Counted from the stretch's first letter, positions 51,837-61,438 are shown. The stretch: DNA of 64,000 nt from Chryseobacterium sp. Leaf404 (GCF_001424145.1 NZ_LMQM01000001.1:496001-560000), one strand, 5' to 3'. The notes: a model not told the origin generated them from the sequence alone. Made by a program: numbers and translations.

Positions 51837-53084
51837 ATGAGTATGCTAGAATTTAATCAACTTTGGAAAGAAAAATTACTGAACCGTTTTCTTACTTACG
51901 TAAAAATATACTCTACCAGCGACGCTGAAAGCGAGACAACACCTTCTACAGAAAGACAGTGGGACATCGCAAAATACATCACTCAGGAACTGAAAAATAT
52001 TGGTCTTGAAGATGTTTCTATTGACGATCACGGTTACATCATGGGTTACGTTCCATCAAATTTGGAAAACGACAGCCAGCCGACTATCGGTTTTATTTCG
52101 CATTACGACACTTCGCCGGATTTCAGCGGAGAAAATGTGAAACCTCAGGTTTGGGAAAATTATGACGGAAGTGATCTGGTTTTAAATCAGACGTCTAACT
52201 TCACTTTGTCGCCTTCAAAATTTGAAAGTTTAAAAAAATACATCGGTCAGACTTTAATAACCACTGACGGAAATACCCTTCTTGGAGCGGATGACAAGGC
52301 AGGTTGCGCGGAAATTGTAACCGCTGCAGAATATCTGATTACTCATCCGGAAATCAAGCACGGAAGAATTGCTGTTGGATTCACGCCTGACGAAGAAATC
52401 GGAAGAGGAGCACATAAATTTGATGTTACCAAATTCGGGGCGGAATTCGCTTACACAATGGATGGCGGCGAAGTTGGCGAACTGGAATATGAAAATTTCA
52501 ACGCTGCAGGTGCAGTGGTAAAAATCCACGGGTTGAGTGTGCATCCCGGTTATGCATTCGGGAAAATGGTGAATGCCGCTTTGCTTGCTGCGGAGTTTAT
52601 TCAAATGTTGCCAGCCAATGAGACTCCGGCTACAACGAAAGGTTTTGACGGATTTTATCACTTAATGGATGTAACTGCTGATATTTCGGAAGCAAAACTT
52701 CAATACATCATCCGTGATCATGATGAAGAAAAATATGAGGCAAGAAAAAAATTCATGGAAGAAAAAATTGCAGAATTTAATCAAAAACATGGCGAAGGAA
52801 CGGCAGAAATAGAAATTAAAGAGCAATACAGGAATATGAAGCAGCAGTTTGAAGGAAAAATGCACATCGTAGATTTGGCAGCAAAAGCAATGAAAGAAGC
52901 GGGAATTGAACCAAAAATCAAAGCCATCAGAGGAGGTACCGACGGAGCGCAATTATCTTACATGGGATTGCCTTGTCCGAATATTTTTGCCGGCGGAGTC
53001 AATTTCCACGGACCTTATGAATATGTGGCTTTGGAAAGCATGATGAAGGCGACTGAAGTGATTGTGAATATTGTGAAAGCGTAA
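51837..53084 (+). CDS. pepT: Peptidase T (tripeptide aminopeptidase)
   Basis: I take the ATG at 51837 (415 residues), because the upstream TTG falls in the promoter. The M20 metallopeptidase ligands are visible: His in 'GFISHYDTSPDFSG', Asp in 'TLLGADDKAGCAEI', Glu-Glu in 'VGFTPDEEIGRGAHKF', Asp in 'FAYTMDGGEVGELEYENFNAA' and His in 'FAGGVNFHGPYEYVALES'. The central dimerisation domain contains 'GLSVHPGYAFGKMVNAA'. PepT releases N-terminal residues from tripeptides. The length is normal. A strong terminator follows. Confidence 0.95.
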   Translation: MSMLEFNQLWKEKLLNRFLTYVKIYSTSDAESETTPSTERQWDIAKYITQELKNIGLEDVSIDDHGYIMGYVPSNLENDSQPTIGFISHYDTSPDFSGENVKPQVWENYDGSDLVLNQTSNFTLSPSKFESLKKYIGQTLITTDGNTLLGADDKAGCAEIVTAAEYLITHPEIKHGRIAVGFTPDEEIGRGAHKFDVTKFGAEFAYTMDGGEVGELEYENFNAAGAVVKIHGLSVHPGYAFGKMVNAALLAAEFIQMLPANETPATTKGFDGFYHLMDVTADISEAKLQYIIRDHDEEKYEARKKFMEEKIAEFNQKHGEGTAEIEIKEQYRNMKQQFEGKMHIVDLAAKAMKEAGIEPKIKAIRGGTDGAQLSYMGLPCPNIFAGGVNFHGPYEYVALESMMKATEVIVNIVKA

Positions 53085-53105
53085 TATTTTAACTTACAAC
53101 ATAAG

Positions 53106-53140
53106 AAACCCCGACAATTCTATTCTTGTCGGGGTTTTTG
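53106..53140. terminator. Terminator between convergent pepT and the lipoprotein gene
   Basis: AAACCCCGACAA (53106-53117) pairs with TTGTCGGGGTTT (53126-53137) around an eight-base loop, followed by more T. It can act on both strands. Confidence 0.85.
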
Positions 53141-53143
53141 GTT

Positions 53144-53704
53144 TTATTGAATTCTGGCTTTAAAATATCCTCGTATTGATTTGCTAACTCCGCCATCAAC
53201 AACACAGCTGTAATTGACAAAACCAAAAATACTATCGCATTTTTGATATTGGGTTTGATTTAATTTTAAAAACTCAAATCGTGGGACTGCCCTAATGAAT
53301 TTTATTTCTCCTTTCAAGGTTTTGGGATCATAATCAAGAATTCTAAAAGTCCCGTCAAAAACCTTGACCATAATGCCATTACCCATATAACCGTCATAAT
53401 TGTTCAAAGAAATATTTATGGTGTCTTCCGCTTTCGTTGCTTTGCATTTATAATTATTAAAAGAGGTTCCAAAATTCAAAAGACCTGAATTCTGAACGAT
53501 GTAAGCCGTTCTGGTTTTGCTTTCCAGTTTTTCCTTTCTGAATAATCTTAGTTCAGGAAATTTTGAAAGCAATTGAATGGTGTCATTATGAACTAAATTT
53601 TCATCGACAACAACTTTTTCATAGGATGAAATCACTTTCTCTTTTTTGTTTTTACAACCCATAAATGCAAGCGAAATAAAAATCAGGAAAAATAATTTCA
53701 TCAT
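53144..53704 (-). CDS. Predicted lipoprotein of unknown function
   Basis: This 186-residue protein has a lipoprotein signal with lipobox 'FMGCKNK' (Cys17). The mature part is a beta-rich domain with Tyr/Asn-rich strands ('NFGTSFNNYKCKATKAEDTI', 'YMGNGIMVKVFDGTFRILDY') and two or three internal Cys. I recognise no family. The DUF1398 gene lies nine bases upstream on the same strand, so both may be cotranscribed. The function is unknown. Confidence 0.75.
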   Translation of the reverse strand: MMKLFFLIFISLAFMGCKNKKEKVISSYEKVVVDENLVHNDTIQLLSKFPELRLFRKEKLESKTRTAYIVQNSGLLNFGTSFNNYKCKATKAEDTINISLNNYDGYMGNGIMVKVFDGTFRILDYDPKTLKGEIKFIRAVPRFEFLKLNQTQYQKCDSIFGFVNYSCVVDGGVSKSIRGYFKARIQ

Positions 53705-53713
53705 TGTTTGATT

Positions 53714-54103
53714 TTAATGAGGAATTTCCTCCGTCAAAACTTCATTGCCGGCTTTGTCAAAATAAATGCAGGTAAACTGATCTAAATCAACAATCCATTT
53801 TTCAACGCCGTTTTCTGCGCAGTCTCTGCAGAACTGCATATAATCTGTTCCGCCTTTCTGGTGAATTTTTAACTGCTTTTTAAAATGATCAGCATTAACT
53901 GTTTCATTGATTTCCAAATCATCATATTTCGGTTGTGATTTTGTTTGAAAATCATTTTTACCGAAATAGTCTGTATGACTGTCTTTTACCCAGGTTATAA
54001 AGTTTTTCACCCCGAAACCTTTAATTTCATGAATGTATTTTGGGAAATCTGCGCCTGATTTTAGTTTGCTGTGAGCTTCTTCAATTTGTGCTACGGTAAA
54101 CAT
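53714..54103 (-). CDS. DUF1398 family protein
   Basis: The 129-residue soluble protein matches DUF1398: 'TVAQIEEAHSKLKSGADFPK' at the N-terminus, then 'YIHEIKGFGVKNFITWVKDSH' and a later 'YMQFCRDCAENGVEKWIVDL' with paired Cys. The biochemical role of the family is unknown. It is followed nine bases later by a lipoprotein gene. It has no signal peptide, so it is cytosolic. The family call rests on the opening phrase and on length. Confidence 0.85.
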   Translation of the reverse strand: MFTVAQIEEAHSKLKSGADFPKYIHEIKGFGVKNFITWVKDSHTDYFGKNDFQTKSQPKYDDLEINETVNADHFKKQLKIHQKGGTDYMQFCRDCAENGVEKWIVDLDQFTCIYFDKAGNEVLTEEIPH

Positions 54104-54266
54104 TTGTATTTATTTAAATTAAATTTAGATTTTTCTAAAGGACGGCAAAGCTCGTAATTTTAAAAAATATTTCTGTGAAAATGTCCGGAATTTTCATAGG
54201 TCTGTCACTGATTCTAATATATCGAATGCCTGATCTATATTTTCCTTTTTCTCTTATCCGGAATAT

Positions 54267-56063
54267 TTATTTCTGTTTTTTGGCCCAAAGTGCCATTTTT
54301 CTATTTAAAACATCCAAAGGCAGACAACCCTGACTTAAAACTTCGTCATGAAATTTTGCAAGACTGAATTTTTGCCCCAACTCTTTTTCATATTTTTCTC
54401 TCAACTGACGGATTCTCAAAGACCCGATTTTATAGCCAAGAGCCTGCCCCGGCATTGCCATATAACGCTCCACTTCTGCCGTTGCTCCTGCTTCATCGTA
54501 GGCAATGTTGCTCAGAAAATATGTTATAGCTTCTTCCCTGCTCATTTTTCCTGTGTGAAGCCCGGTATCAACCACTAATCTTACCGCACGCAGCATCTGA
54601 TCACTCAGATAGCCCATTTTTTGATAAGGATCGGTGTAAAGCCCAAATTCAGGACCTAACGTTTCGCAATAATGTGCCCAGCCTTCGCCGTAAGCACCCA
54701 GCCATCCGAAACGCATAAATTTAGGCAGATTTGTATTTTCCTGCTGTAAAGACACCTGATAATGATGCCCCGGAATGGCCTCGTGCAGAAAAAGCGATTC
54801 CATACCCGAAGTGACATTAAATTTTGATGGATCAGGAAGCGGAATATAGAAAATCCCCGGTCTTTTGCCGTCCGGAGTTCCCTGGATATATTCTGCGCTC
54901 GCACTCGCCTCTCTGAATTTTTCGGTTTGTCTGATTTCAAATTTTGTTTTTGGCGTGACGCTGAACATGGTTTTCAGCTTCGGAGTGATCTTGGATAAAA
55001 TACCGTTAAAGGCTTTTAAAACCTCATCAGAACTTTTATAAGGCATTGCTTTCTGATCATTTTTTACGTGGGTAATAAATTCTTCAAGCGTTCCTGTAAA
55101 TCCCACTTCCTGTTTCACTTTTTCCATTTCAGCACGGAGCATGGCAACCTGCTGCAGACCAACTTTGTTGATTTCTTCAGGGGTTTCATCTGTTGTCGTC
55201 CAGCTTTTGGCATAAAATGCATAGATAGAATTTCCGTTCGGTAAACTATTGTAACCATCCGTATCTCTTGCTTTCGGATAATATTCTTTTTCCAGATAAT
55301 TTCCTAATCTGGTGTAAGCCGGGATTATGTTTTTCGCCACAGATTCGTGGAAAAGTCTTGTAAACTCTGCTTTCTTTTCATCAGAAAAACCTTTCGGAAA
55401 CTTTTTCAGCGGACCATAGAAAATATTTTTTTCAGTATCTGAGGTGATAATTTCTTCCGCTCTCATCTGCGGAATCATTTTGACAACCAGTTTTTTAGGC
55501 AAAACAATTTTAGCATTGATACCCTCATTAAAATTATGAATTGCTGCATCTGCCCAAACCGGAAACTTTTCCATTCTCTTCAGCCAGTTTTCGTAATCTT
55601 TTTCTGTCTCAAAAGGCTGGCTTCCTTCACCGCTTCCCAAAAGAGGAAACGTAAGCGGCAAACCTCCAAACTGCGTAAAAGGAATATATTCAGGGTGGAA
55701 ACTGTAGGCTCCTATTTTATCTTTTAAAGTAAAATCAAGAACATCATAAACCACTTTTTTGTCATCGGGAAGGCTTTCGTAATCTACATTTTCCAGCTGT
55801 TTCTGTACCGATGCGTAAAATGCGACCTCTCCTGAGATAAAATCTTTATCAATATTGATGGGCAACTGGTCATTGTATCTGGAGTCTCCCTGCTGCGTTG
55901 CTTCCAAAGGATAGAGCTTCAGATACTGCTCGTAATAGTTGGCAGCAATAGAATCTATGTTTTTCGGGGTTACTTTGCTAAGCGGCAAATCTGTTTTCCG
56001 GCAGGAGTGAAAAGCAGTTGCAAGGCCTAAACACAAAAGGCTTCCCAATACAATATTTCGCAT
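54267..56063 (-). CDS. DUF885 family lipoprotein (zinc-metallopeptidase-like)
   Basis: The 598-residue protein has a lipoprotein signal (lipobox 'AFHSC', Cys21). It carries the DUF885 layout: 'YYEQYLKLYPLEATQQGDSRY' near the start, and the putative metal motif 'FLHEAIPGHHYQ' with His427, Glu428 and His433 or His434. The Glu-x3-Asp-like 'YGEGWAHYCETLG' (about 456-468) follows. Members are likely peptidases, but few are characterised. The location would be periplasm or outer membrane. It stands alone. Confidence 0.85.
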   Translation of the reverse strand: MRNIVLGSLLCLGLATAFHSCRKTDLPLSKVTPKNIDSIAANYYEQYLKLYPLEATQQGDSRYNDQLPINIDKDFISGEVAFYASVQKQLENVDYESLPDDKKVVYDVLDFTLKDKIGAYSFHPEYIPFTQFGGLPLTFPLLGSGEGSQPFETEKDYENWLKRMEKFPVWADAAIHNFNEGINAKIVLPKKLVVKMIPQMRAEEIITSDTEKNIFYGPLKKFPKGFSDEKKAEFTRLFHESVAKNIIPAYTRLGNYLEKEYYPKARDTDGYNSLPNGNSIYAFYAKSWTTTDETPEEINKVGLQQVAMLRAEMEKVKQEVGFTGTLEEFITHVKNDQKAMPYKSSDEVLKAFNGILSKITPKLKTMFSVTPKTKFEIRQTEKFREASASAEYIQGTPDGKRPGIFYIPLPDPSKFNVTSGMESLFLHEAIPGHHYQVSLQQENTNLPKFMRFGWLGAYGEGWAHYCETLGPEFGLYTDPYQKMGYLSDQMLRAVRLVVDTGLHTGKMSREEAITYFLSNIAYDEAGATAEVERYMAMPGQALGYKIGSLRIRQLREKYEKELGQKFSLAKFHDEVLSQGCLPLDVLNRKMALWAKKQK

Positions 56064-56171
56064 GATTAAGAATTTTATATAAAAACAAATGTAATGATTC
56101 TACAGGAAAAGATTTAATATCTAAAATTTTAAAAATAATTTAAAAAAATTTTTCACATTCAGTCAATTTTC

Positions 56172-56179
56172 TATCTTTG
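56172..56179 (+). promoter_or_regulatory. -7 element before the acidic protein gene
   Basis: TATCTTTG fits TAnnTTTG, with a TTTC about 17 bases upstream (56151-56154). The leader to the ATG is about 40 bases. Confidence 0.55.
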
Positions 56180-56226
56180 TTAAAACAATTAACATTCATA
56201 CCATTACGGATCTTTTCTAAGAAATA

Positions 56227-56688
56227 ATGAAAGGGATTTTAAAAATTTACCACCCGGAAGAAACGCTTAAATACAATATCAATCATACTTATTGCAAAGC
56301 CGTTTACCTTAATCAGAAGCATTTTTTGGAAGTAGAAATCTCCACAGACGACAGTTTGGATCATGTGGAAGACGATTCTCTGCAGAACAATTTTCCTCAG
56401 TTATCAATGCAGGTTTCTGATTTCCCGATACAATCCGGAGAGATTGAAGATCAGACATTTAACATCACAGACTCAGATGAAGAATCTTATACAGAAGTAG
56501 ATCTTTTTGACGATGAAGATGCTTATCTTTATGACAATGAGCTGTGCTTTGAAAAAGATGAAACGGGAGAACTCCAGCTGATCTGGAAAGGGCAAATCGA
56601 CGATTTTTATACTGGCTCAGACAATCCGCTTCCGTTCAGACTTAAATGTCTGCTGAAGCAGGACGAAATTGAGGTAGACGAAGATTAA
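56227..56688 (+). CDS. Acidic hypothetical protein
   Basis: This 153-residue soluble protein is very acidic: Asp/Glu-rich runs are spread through 'STDDSLDHVEDDSLQNNFPQ' and a C-terminus of the form 'QDEIEVDED'. The first 40 residues ('GILKIYHPEETLKYNINHTY') and a central stretch suggest a small strand-rich domain, but no motif is recognised. It has a promoter of its own and lies 158 bases before the ExbB operon. The function is unknown. Confidence 0.65.
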   Translation: MKGILKIYHPEETLKYNINHTYCKAVYLNQKHFLEVEISTDDSLDHVEDDSLQNNFPQLSMQVSDFPIQSGEIEDQTFNITDSDEESYTEVDLFDDEDAYLYDNELCFEKDETGELQLIWKGQIDDFYTGSDNPLPFRLKCLLKQDEIEVDED

Positions 56689-56810
56689 ATTCAGATACTT
56701 AATGCTAAAACATATTATTTCTCTTCATCTATTTTGAAGGGAAATTTTCCGTTGTGGTACCGAAAGCTTATTTTAAGCATTTTTTAAGATTAAAATTGAT
56801 AATATTCCTT

Positions 56811-56818
56811 TATTTTTG
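56811..56818 (+). promoter_or_regulatory. -7 element of the ExbB-ExbD-TonB operon
   Basis: TATTTTTG fits TAnnTTTG and lies about 28 bases before the ATG. No clear TTTG occurs at 19-21 bases upstream. Confidence 0.5.
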
Positions 56819-56846
56819 TCGTTTAAACTACTAAAAATACAGATTA

Positions 56847-57551
56847 ATGCTTGTAACAGAACTTACTCAGGTTTTATTTGCACAGGTGGCGACACCCGTT
56901 GTAACTGCTGAAAGTGCAGAGTTTTCATTTTGGAACATTATGTTTCACGGAGGGGCTTTTGCCAAAATTGTAATGGCCACCGTACTTTTGCTGGGAATAT
57001 TTTCTGTTTACCTTTTCTTTGAAAGATTTTTCTTTATCAAAAGAGTGACTTCAAAAACAGACTCCAATTTTATGAACAATATTGAGGATTTTGTGCGAAA
57101 CGGAAAGATTGATTCTGCTCTGGATTACTGCAAAACACAGAATTCGCCGGAAGCAAGAATTTTAGAAAAAGGAATTTCAAGACTGGGAAGACCGGTTTCT
57201 GACATTGTAAGCGCAATGGAATCTCAGGCTCAGGTAGAAGTGGCCAACATGGAAAAAAACCTGAATCTTTTGGCAGTCGTACCAAGTATTGCACCGATGC
57301 TCGGACTTTTGGGAACGGTAATCGGGATGATCATTGCTTTCTTTAATCTGTCTCACGCTGAAGGCTCATTCTCTCCGAAAACTTTATCTGAAGGTATTTA
57401 CACGGCTTTGGGACAGACCGCAGTTGGTTTGGCGGTAGCGATTCCTGCTAATTTTGCTTATAACATTCTTTTAACGAGAATTGACAAATTTGTTTTGAAT
57501 GCTCAGAATATGTCTGGAGAATTTTTAGATATCATCAACAAACCTTTATAA
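56847..57551 (+). CDS. exbB: MotA/TolQ/ExbB proton channel protein
   Basis: The 234-residue inner-membrane protein has three helices (about 33-57, 150-172 and 183-205). The ExbB/TolQ signatures are 'PSIAPMLGLLGTVIGMIIAF' in the second helix and 'IYTALGQTAVGLAVAIPANF' in the third, which line the proton channel. It energises TonB with ExbD, using the proton motive force. It is followed nine bases later by an ExbD gene and then a TonB-like gene, so this is a complete energiser operon. TolQ remains possible by sequence, but the context supports ExbB. Confidence 0.9.
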   Translation: MLVTELTQVLFAQVATPVVTAESAEFSFWNIMFHGGAFAKIVMATVLLLGIFSVYLFFERFFFIKRVTSKTDSNFMNNIEDFVRNGKIDSALDYCKTQNSPEARILEKGISRLGRPVSDIVSAMESQAQVEVANMEKNLNLLAVVPSIAPMLGLLGTVIGMIIAFFNLSHAEGSFSPKTLSEGIYTALGQTAVGLAVAIPANFAYNILLTRIDKFVLNAQNMSGEFLDIINKPL

Positions 57552-57560
57552 TCTCTAAAG

Positions 57561-57959
57561 ATGAAAATTCAAAGAAGAAATAAAGCCAATCCGGAATTCA
57601 GTTTAGCAGCGATGACAGACGTTATCCTGCTGATGCTGATTTTCTTTATGATTACCTCATCGGCGGCCAACCAAAGCTCCATTGACGTAAAGCTTCCGAA
57701 GGCTGACACCGCTGCAGACAATACGCCAAACCCTCTTACGGTAACGATTAATGCCGAAGGAAGTTATTTTGTAGACGATAAACCGGTAGCAAGGGAACAG
57801 CTGGAACAGACTATTGTAAGTTTGCTGAACTCCAGACAGGGAAAATCTTTTACCATAAGAGCAGACGAAAATACGATGCACAAAGATGTGGTTTTTGCAA
57901 TGAGTATCGCAGAAAAACATAAACTGAATATCGCCCTCGCCACTGTAAAAGAAAATTAA
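57561..57959 (+). CDS. exbD: ExbD/TolR biopolymer transport protein
   Basis: This 132-residue protein has a short cytoplasmic start, one membrane helix (about 15-35, 'AAMTDVILLMLIFFMITSSA') with the proton-carrying Asp, and a periplasmic domain with 'SIDVKLPKADTAADN' and 'GKSFTIRADENTMHKDVVFA'. It forms the proton channel with ExbB. The gene order ExbB-ExbD-TonB, with a nine-base gap before it, supports the assignment. It lacks a second ExbD copy, which some Bacteroidota operons have. Confidence 0.92.
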   Translation: MKIQRRNKANPEFSLAAMTDVILLMLIFFMITSSAANQSSIDVKLPKADTAADNTPNPLTVTINAEGSYFVDDKPVAREQLEQTIVSLLNSRQGKSFTIRADENTMHKDVVFAMSIAEKHKLNIALATVKEN

Positions 57960-58070
57960 TGTACACTTTGAAAAAAGTTGACTTTTAACTAAATAACAAA
58001 GGAGACATCCAAAAAGAAGTCTGATTTTATTTAAACCTCGACATCATCTTTTAAAGTTAAACAACCGCTC

Positions 58071-58943
58071 ATGAAAAGTTATACCCTTGATAACAGCGAA
58101 CACAATAAAGACCGGATCAAAAGCGGAATTCTGTCTGTCCTGATATGGTCTGCCATCCTGCTGTTTGTTTTTATCTATAAACTTGAACCTACGCCCGAAG
58201 AAAAAGAACCCGAGGTAGTAACCACTATGCTGGTCAATTTCGGAGACAACAGAAACGGTGAAGGAATGGATGAACCAGCTCCTCAGGAAGGAAGCCAGGC
58301 TATGAAAGCTGATGAGACGGTTGCTGAACCAACAGAAAGCAATACAGAACCCAATACCGTTATAAAGCCAGAACCGAGGGCTGAAACGAAAAAAGCGGAT
58401 GTTAAAGAAAAAGCAGTTTCCGGAAACGACAACCGTAAAGTTGCCAGAAAAGACGATGCAAAAACCAATACGAAACCAGCCAGCAGCACGGTAAAAAGTA
58501 AAACCAAAGGTGGCGCAGTCACTGCCAACAGCAAAACCGGAAACGGAGACGGTCAGGGAAAAAATATTTTTGGTAAATTTTTGTCCGGTAGAGGCGACAA
58601 ATCTGGTAACCAAGGGGATGGAAAAGGTCCGGGGAATGCCGGAGATCCTTTGGGTGGCGATGGAAATGGAGACAGTAAAATAGGAATTGACAGAAGTCTT
58701 ACCAACTATATTCCCGGAACAATGGGACGTGGAGGCGCCCAGCCAAGCCACAAATGCACGGCCAGCGGCTCTATCAGAATTTCTTACACTGTGGATAAAG
58801 CAGGAAATATTATATCCGCAAAACGCGCTGGTGGAATTTCAGACCCATGTGTAGTTCAGACATCGGTTGCGTGGGTTAAAAAATATGTGAAAGCCGAGAA
58901 ATCAAGCGTTTCTTCTACGGGAACTTACAATATTACATTCTAA
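58071..58943 (+). CDS. TonB-like energy transducer
   Basis: The 290-residue protein has a cytoplasmic N-terminus, one membrane helix (about 18-40, 'ILSVLIWSAILLFVFIY') and a long, low-complexity periplasmic linker rich in Lys, Pro, Thr, Asn and Gly (about 45-215). The C-terminal TonB-type domain follows (about 225-290, 'ASGSIRISYTVDKAGNIIS' and 'SAKRAGGISDPCVVQTSVAW'). It should carry ExbB/ExbD energy to outer-membrane receptors such as those at 30133 and 36501. It follows exbD after a gap of about 110 bases in the same direction. Confidence 0.85.
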   Translation: MKSYTLDNSEHNKDRIKSGILSVLIWSAILLFVFIYKLEPTPEEKEPEVVTTMLVNFGDNRNGEGMDEPAPQEGSQAMKADETVAEPTESNTEPNTVIKPEPRAETKKADVKEKAVSGNDNRKVARKDDAKTNTKPASSTVKSKTKGGAVTANSKTGNGDGQGKNIFGKFLSGRGDKSGNQGDGKGPGNAGDPLGGDGNGDSKIGIDRSLTNYIPGTMGRGGAQPSHKCTASGSIRISYTVDKAGNIISAKRAGGISDPCVVQTSVAWVKKYVKAEKSSVSSTGTYNITF

Positions 58944-59036
58944 AAAATCCAAAAGCACTTTATTCAAGTTCTTTTTTCATGTATCAGAAGTTTCTGTAAT
59001 CTTCTATCAGTAATCTTTACCCTCGTTTGCGGGATA

Positions 59037-59423
59037 TTATTTACCTGCAATCTCGCTGATTCTGTTAATAGCCGGAAGCGCAAAAATGCCGCTGGTCTGT
59101 AAATACAGCTCATAGAAAGTTTTCGCTTTGTCTAAAAAATCATTGTTAGCCAAAACCTTTCCATTGTAATAGAAAAGATTTCCGAGCATTTCGTAGTAAT
59201 CTTTGTGATCTCTTTCCTGTCTTTCTTTTACGATTTCAATCACTTCCTCTTTCGATTTTGCCGAAAGTTCTTTAAAATCAAACTTGAAAATATCTTTCAT
59301 CAAAGAATCGAAATCGAGGTCTTTCTGCATTAAACTTTCTTCGGGTTTGTCTAAAATCAGTTTTTCTAAGGCTTGAGATAGCTGGCGGATGAGTCTTAAG
59401 GTGAATTCTTTATCTGTGATCAT
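59037..59423 (-). CDS. Helical hypothetical protein (DUF6483-like)
   Basis: This 128-residue protein is all-helical and charged, beginning 'TDKEFTLRLIRQLSQALEKL' and ending with a TPR-like 'NLFYYNGKVLANNDFLDKAK' and 'FYELYLQTSG'. It has no signal peptide. The opening phrase resembles DUF6483 proteins of Bacteroidota and Firmicutes, but I am unsure. The lipoprotein gene lies eight bases upstream on the same strand. The function is unknown. Confidence 0.6.
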   Translation of the reverse strand: MITDKEFTLRLIRQLSQALEKLILDKPEESLMQKDLDFDSLMKDIFKFDFKELSAKSKEEVIEIVKERQERDHKDYYEMLGNLFYYNGKVLANNDFLDKAKTFYELYLQTSGIFALPAINRISEIAGK

Positions 59424-59431
59424 AATTGAAT

Positions 59432-59980
59432 TTAATTTTTGTTGTTGACAAGTTTTAGAGAATCATAATATTCTTTATGTTCAATTGGGCTGTAAAACAT
59501 TTTTAAATTGATAGAATTAAAAAAGCCTGCAAAGTTTTGCATTTTTGCAGAAGTTGGTTTGCTACTTTTAATCTGATTGCATTCAAAGCAAACCGAAATG
59601 TAATTAACTATTTTTTCTTCCTTTAAAAAGATAATGTTATGTCTAGGATAAAAGCAATCTGCTGATACAGCCGGCTCTGAAAGATCATCATCTTGATTCC
59701 CGCTTAAAATATAATTAAGCTTTTTAATTTGATTTAAATCTAATTTTCTGCTGATGGTATCTTTAAATTTTTTTACATCCAATTCTTTATCAAAATCACC
59801 ATCAAAATAATCCATTGGATGTACACTTGCAAAAGCAACCACTTTATCATATTTAAAATCAATATAATCTTTGCGATTTTTGTTCTTAGTGACATTAGAA
59901 TTCACTTCAGTAATTGATTGATCCTTTTTACAACCAATCAATAGTAAAGACAAGGTTAAGATTATAATTATTCTTTTCAT
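59432..59980 (-). CDS. Predicted lipoprotein of unknown function
   Basis: The 182-residue protein has a lipoprotein signal 'MKRIIIILTLSLLLIGCKK' (Cys17). The mature part is Lys/Asp/Asn-rich with short strands such as 'YDKVVAFASVHPMDYFDGDF' and a CxxC-like 'VCFECNQIKS', plus another Cys at 'SADCFYPRHN'. I recognise no family. Its coding region ends eight bases before the helical gene, and its start abuts the SpmA/SpmB-like gene's stop, so it is part of a three-gene minus-strand run. Confidence 0.72.
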   Translation of the reverse strand: MKRIIIILTLSLLLIGCKKDQSITEVNSNVTKNKNRKDYIDFKYDKVVAFASVHPMDYFDGDFDKELDVKKFKDTISRKLDLNQIKKLNYILSGNQDDDLSEPAVSADCFYPRHNIIFLKEEKIVNYISVCFECNQIKSSKPTSAKMQNFAGFFNSINLKMFYSPIEHKEYYDSLKLVNNKN

Positions 59981-61384
59981 TTAAGCAAAAAACAAATACG
60001 CCAATCCGATCGCAGTAATCACGCCCACTAAATCAGCCAAAAGCATAGCAATTACCGTATATCTTGTATTCTTTACAGCTACGGCTCCAAAGTAAACTGC
60101 AATCACGTAAAACGTCGTATCTGAACTTCCCTGAAGAACCGCTGCCAATTTCCCTTGAAAACTGTCTGCTCCGAAAGTTGCCATTGTATCCATCATCATT
60201 CCTCGTGCTCCGGAGCCCGAAAGTGGTTTGATTAAAGCTGTTGGAAGTCCGTCGACAAATCTTGCATCTAAGTTTGCGGCGTTCACCACCCATTTCATCC
60301 CATCGATAATCACTTCAAAAACGCCTGAAGTTCTTAAAAGTGAAATAGCGATCAACATCCCCACCAAATAAGGGATAATTTTCACACTTGTTGTAAAGCC
60401 TTCTTTTGCTCCATCCACGAAAGCGTCAAAAACATTGATTTTTTTATAAAGCGCTCCAAGCACAATTGCGAGGAAAATGAAAAGGATTAATCCGTTACTT
60501 AAAACCTGACTGAAAATATCTAAATTTTCTTTGCTCAGACCCGTCAGATACCAGACAAGAAGTCCAACCAATACGGAAATACCGCCAACATACGCCAAAA
60601 GTACAGGCTGCAAAAGATTTATTTTCTGATAAATTGAAACAATAATCATCGCCGCCAAAGTGGCCGCAAAAGTGGCAATCATGCAGTACAGAAATATATC
60701 TGTAGGGTTTTTCGAACCTGCAGAAGCTCTCAAAGCTATGATGGAAACTGGAATCAGCGTCATTCCACCTGCGTGAAGACAAAGGAACATAATTTGTGAA
60801 TTGCTTGCCGTGTCTTTATTTGGGTTTAAAGTTTGCAAACTTTCCATAGCTTTTAAACCAAAAGGTGTTGCTGCATTATCTAAACCTAAAAGATTGGCGC
60901 TGAAATTCATCAGCATGTGCCCGAATGCGGGATGGTTTTTTGGAATTTCAGGGAAAAGACGTGAAAAAAATGGTTGAATTAAACGGCTTAACAAATTGAT
61001 TCCGCCTGCTCTTTCAGCAATACTCATAAATCCCATGAATAAAGCCATAATTCCAATTAACCCCAGACAGATTTTTACTGCCGTTTCAGAAGTTCCAATA
61101 ACGCCATCTGCTGCCTGAACTCTGTAAACCTGTACATTTTGCTTTAGTGAATCTGTTTTGTAATGAATTCTGTTTTCGGAAAAATTATTTCTTTTCATCA
61201 GACTGTCTCTCACAACGGGAGAAAGCGCACTGATATTTTGAGTTGCCACCTGTACTGTATCGCCACCTTTTCCAACCACCATATCATTGAAAATGGTTTT
61301 GTAATGGCTTGATGAAATGTATTTTATACTCGCAATTGCGATGGCACTGATAATAAAAGCCGACCAAATTCTGCTGAGAACCAT
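59981..61384 (-). CDS. SpmA/SpmB-type nucleoside-recognition membrane protein (fusion)
   Basis: The 467-residue protein has about ten membrane helices and two Gate (nucleoside-recognition) halves. The first holds 'GISMA'-like 'IGTSETAVKICLGLIGIMAL' and 'NFSANLLGLDNAATPFGLKA' (about 160-180), typical of SpmA. The second, after a hydrophobic linker, holds 'LIKPLSGSGARGMMMD' and 'KLAAVLQGSSDTTFYVIAVY' (about 395-430), typical of SpmB. The two are separate genes in Bacillus and fused here, as is usual in Bacteroidota. Transport of a nucleoside-like substrate is unproven. A lipoprotein gene starts next to its stop. Confidence 0.9.
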   Translation of the reverse strand: MVLSRIWSAFIISAIAIASIKYISSSHYKTIFNDMVVGKGGDTVQVATQNISALSPVVRDSLMKRNNFSENRIHYKTDSLKQNVQVYRVQAADGVIGTSETAVKICLGLIGIMALFMGFMSIAERAGGINLLSRLIQPFFSRLFPEIPKNHPAFGHMLMNFSANLLGLDNAATPFGLKAMESLQTLNPNKDTASNSQIMFLCLHAGGMTLIPVSIIALRASAGSKNPTDIFLYCMIATFAATLAAMIIVSIYQKINLLQPVLLAYVGGISVLVGLLVWYLTGLSKENLDIFSQVLSNGLILFIFLAIVLGALYKKINVFDAFVDGAKEGFTTSVKIIPYLVGMLIAISLLRTSGVFEVIIDGMKWVVNAANLDARFVDGLPTALIKPLSGSGARGMMMDTMATFGADSFQGKLAAVLQGSSDTTFYVIAVYFGAVAVKNTRYTVIAMLLADLVGVITAIGLAYLFFA

Positions 61385-61438
61385 TTATGTAAAATTAATT
61401 TTTAGAAAAGATAATAAATTTAACGAGATAAAATTGAA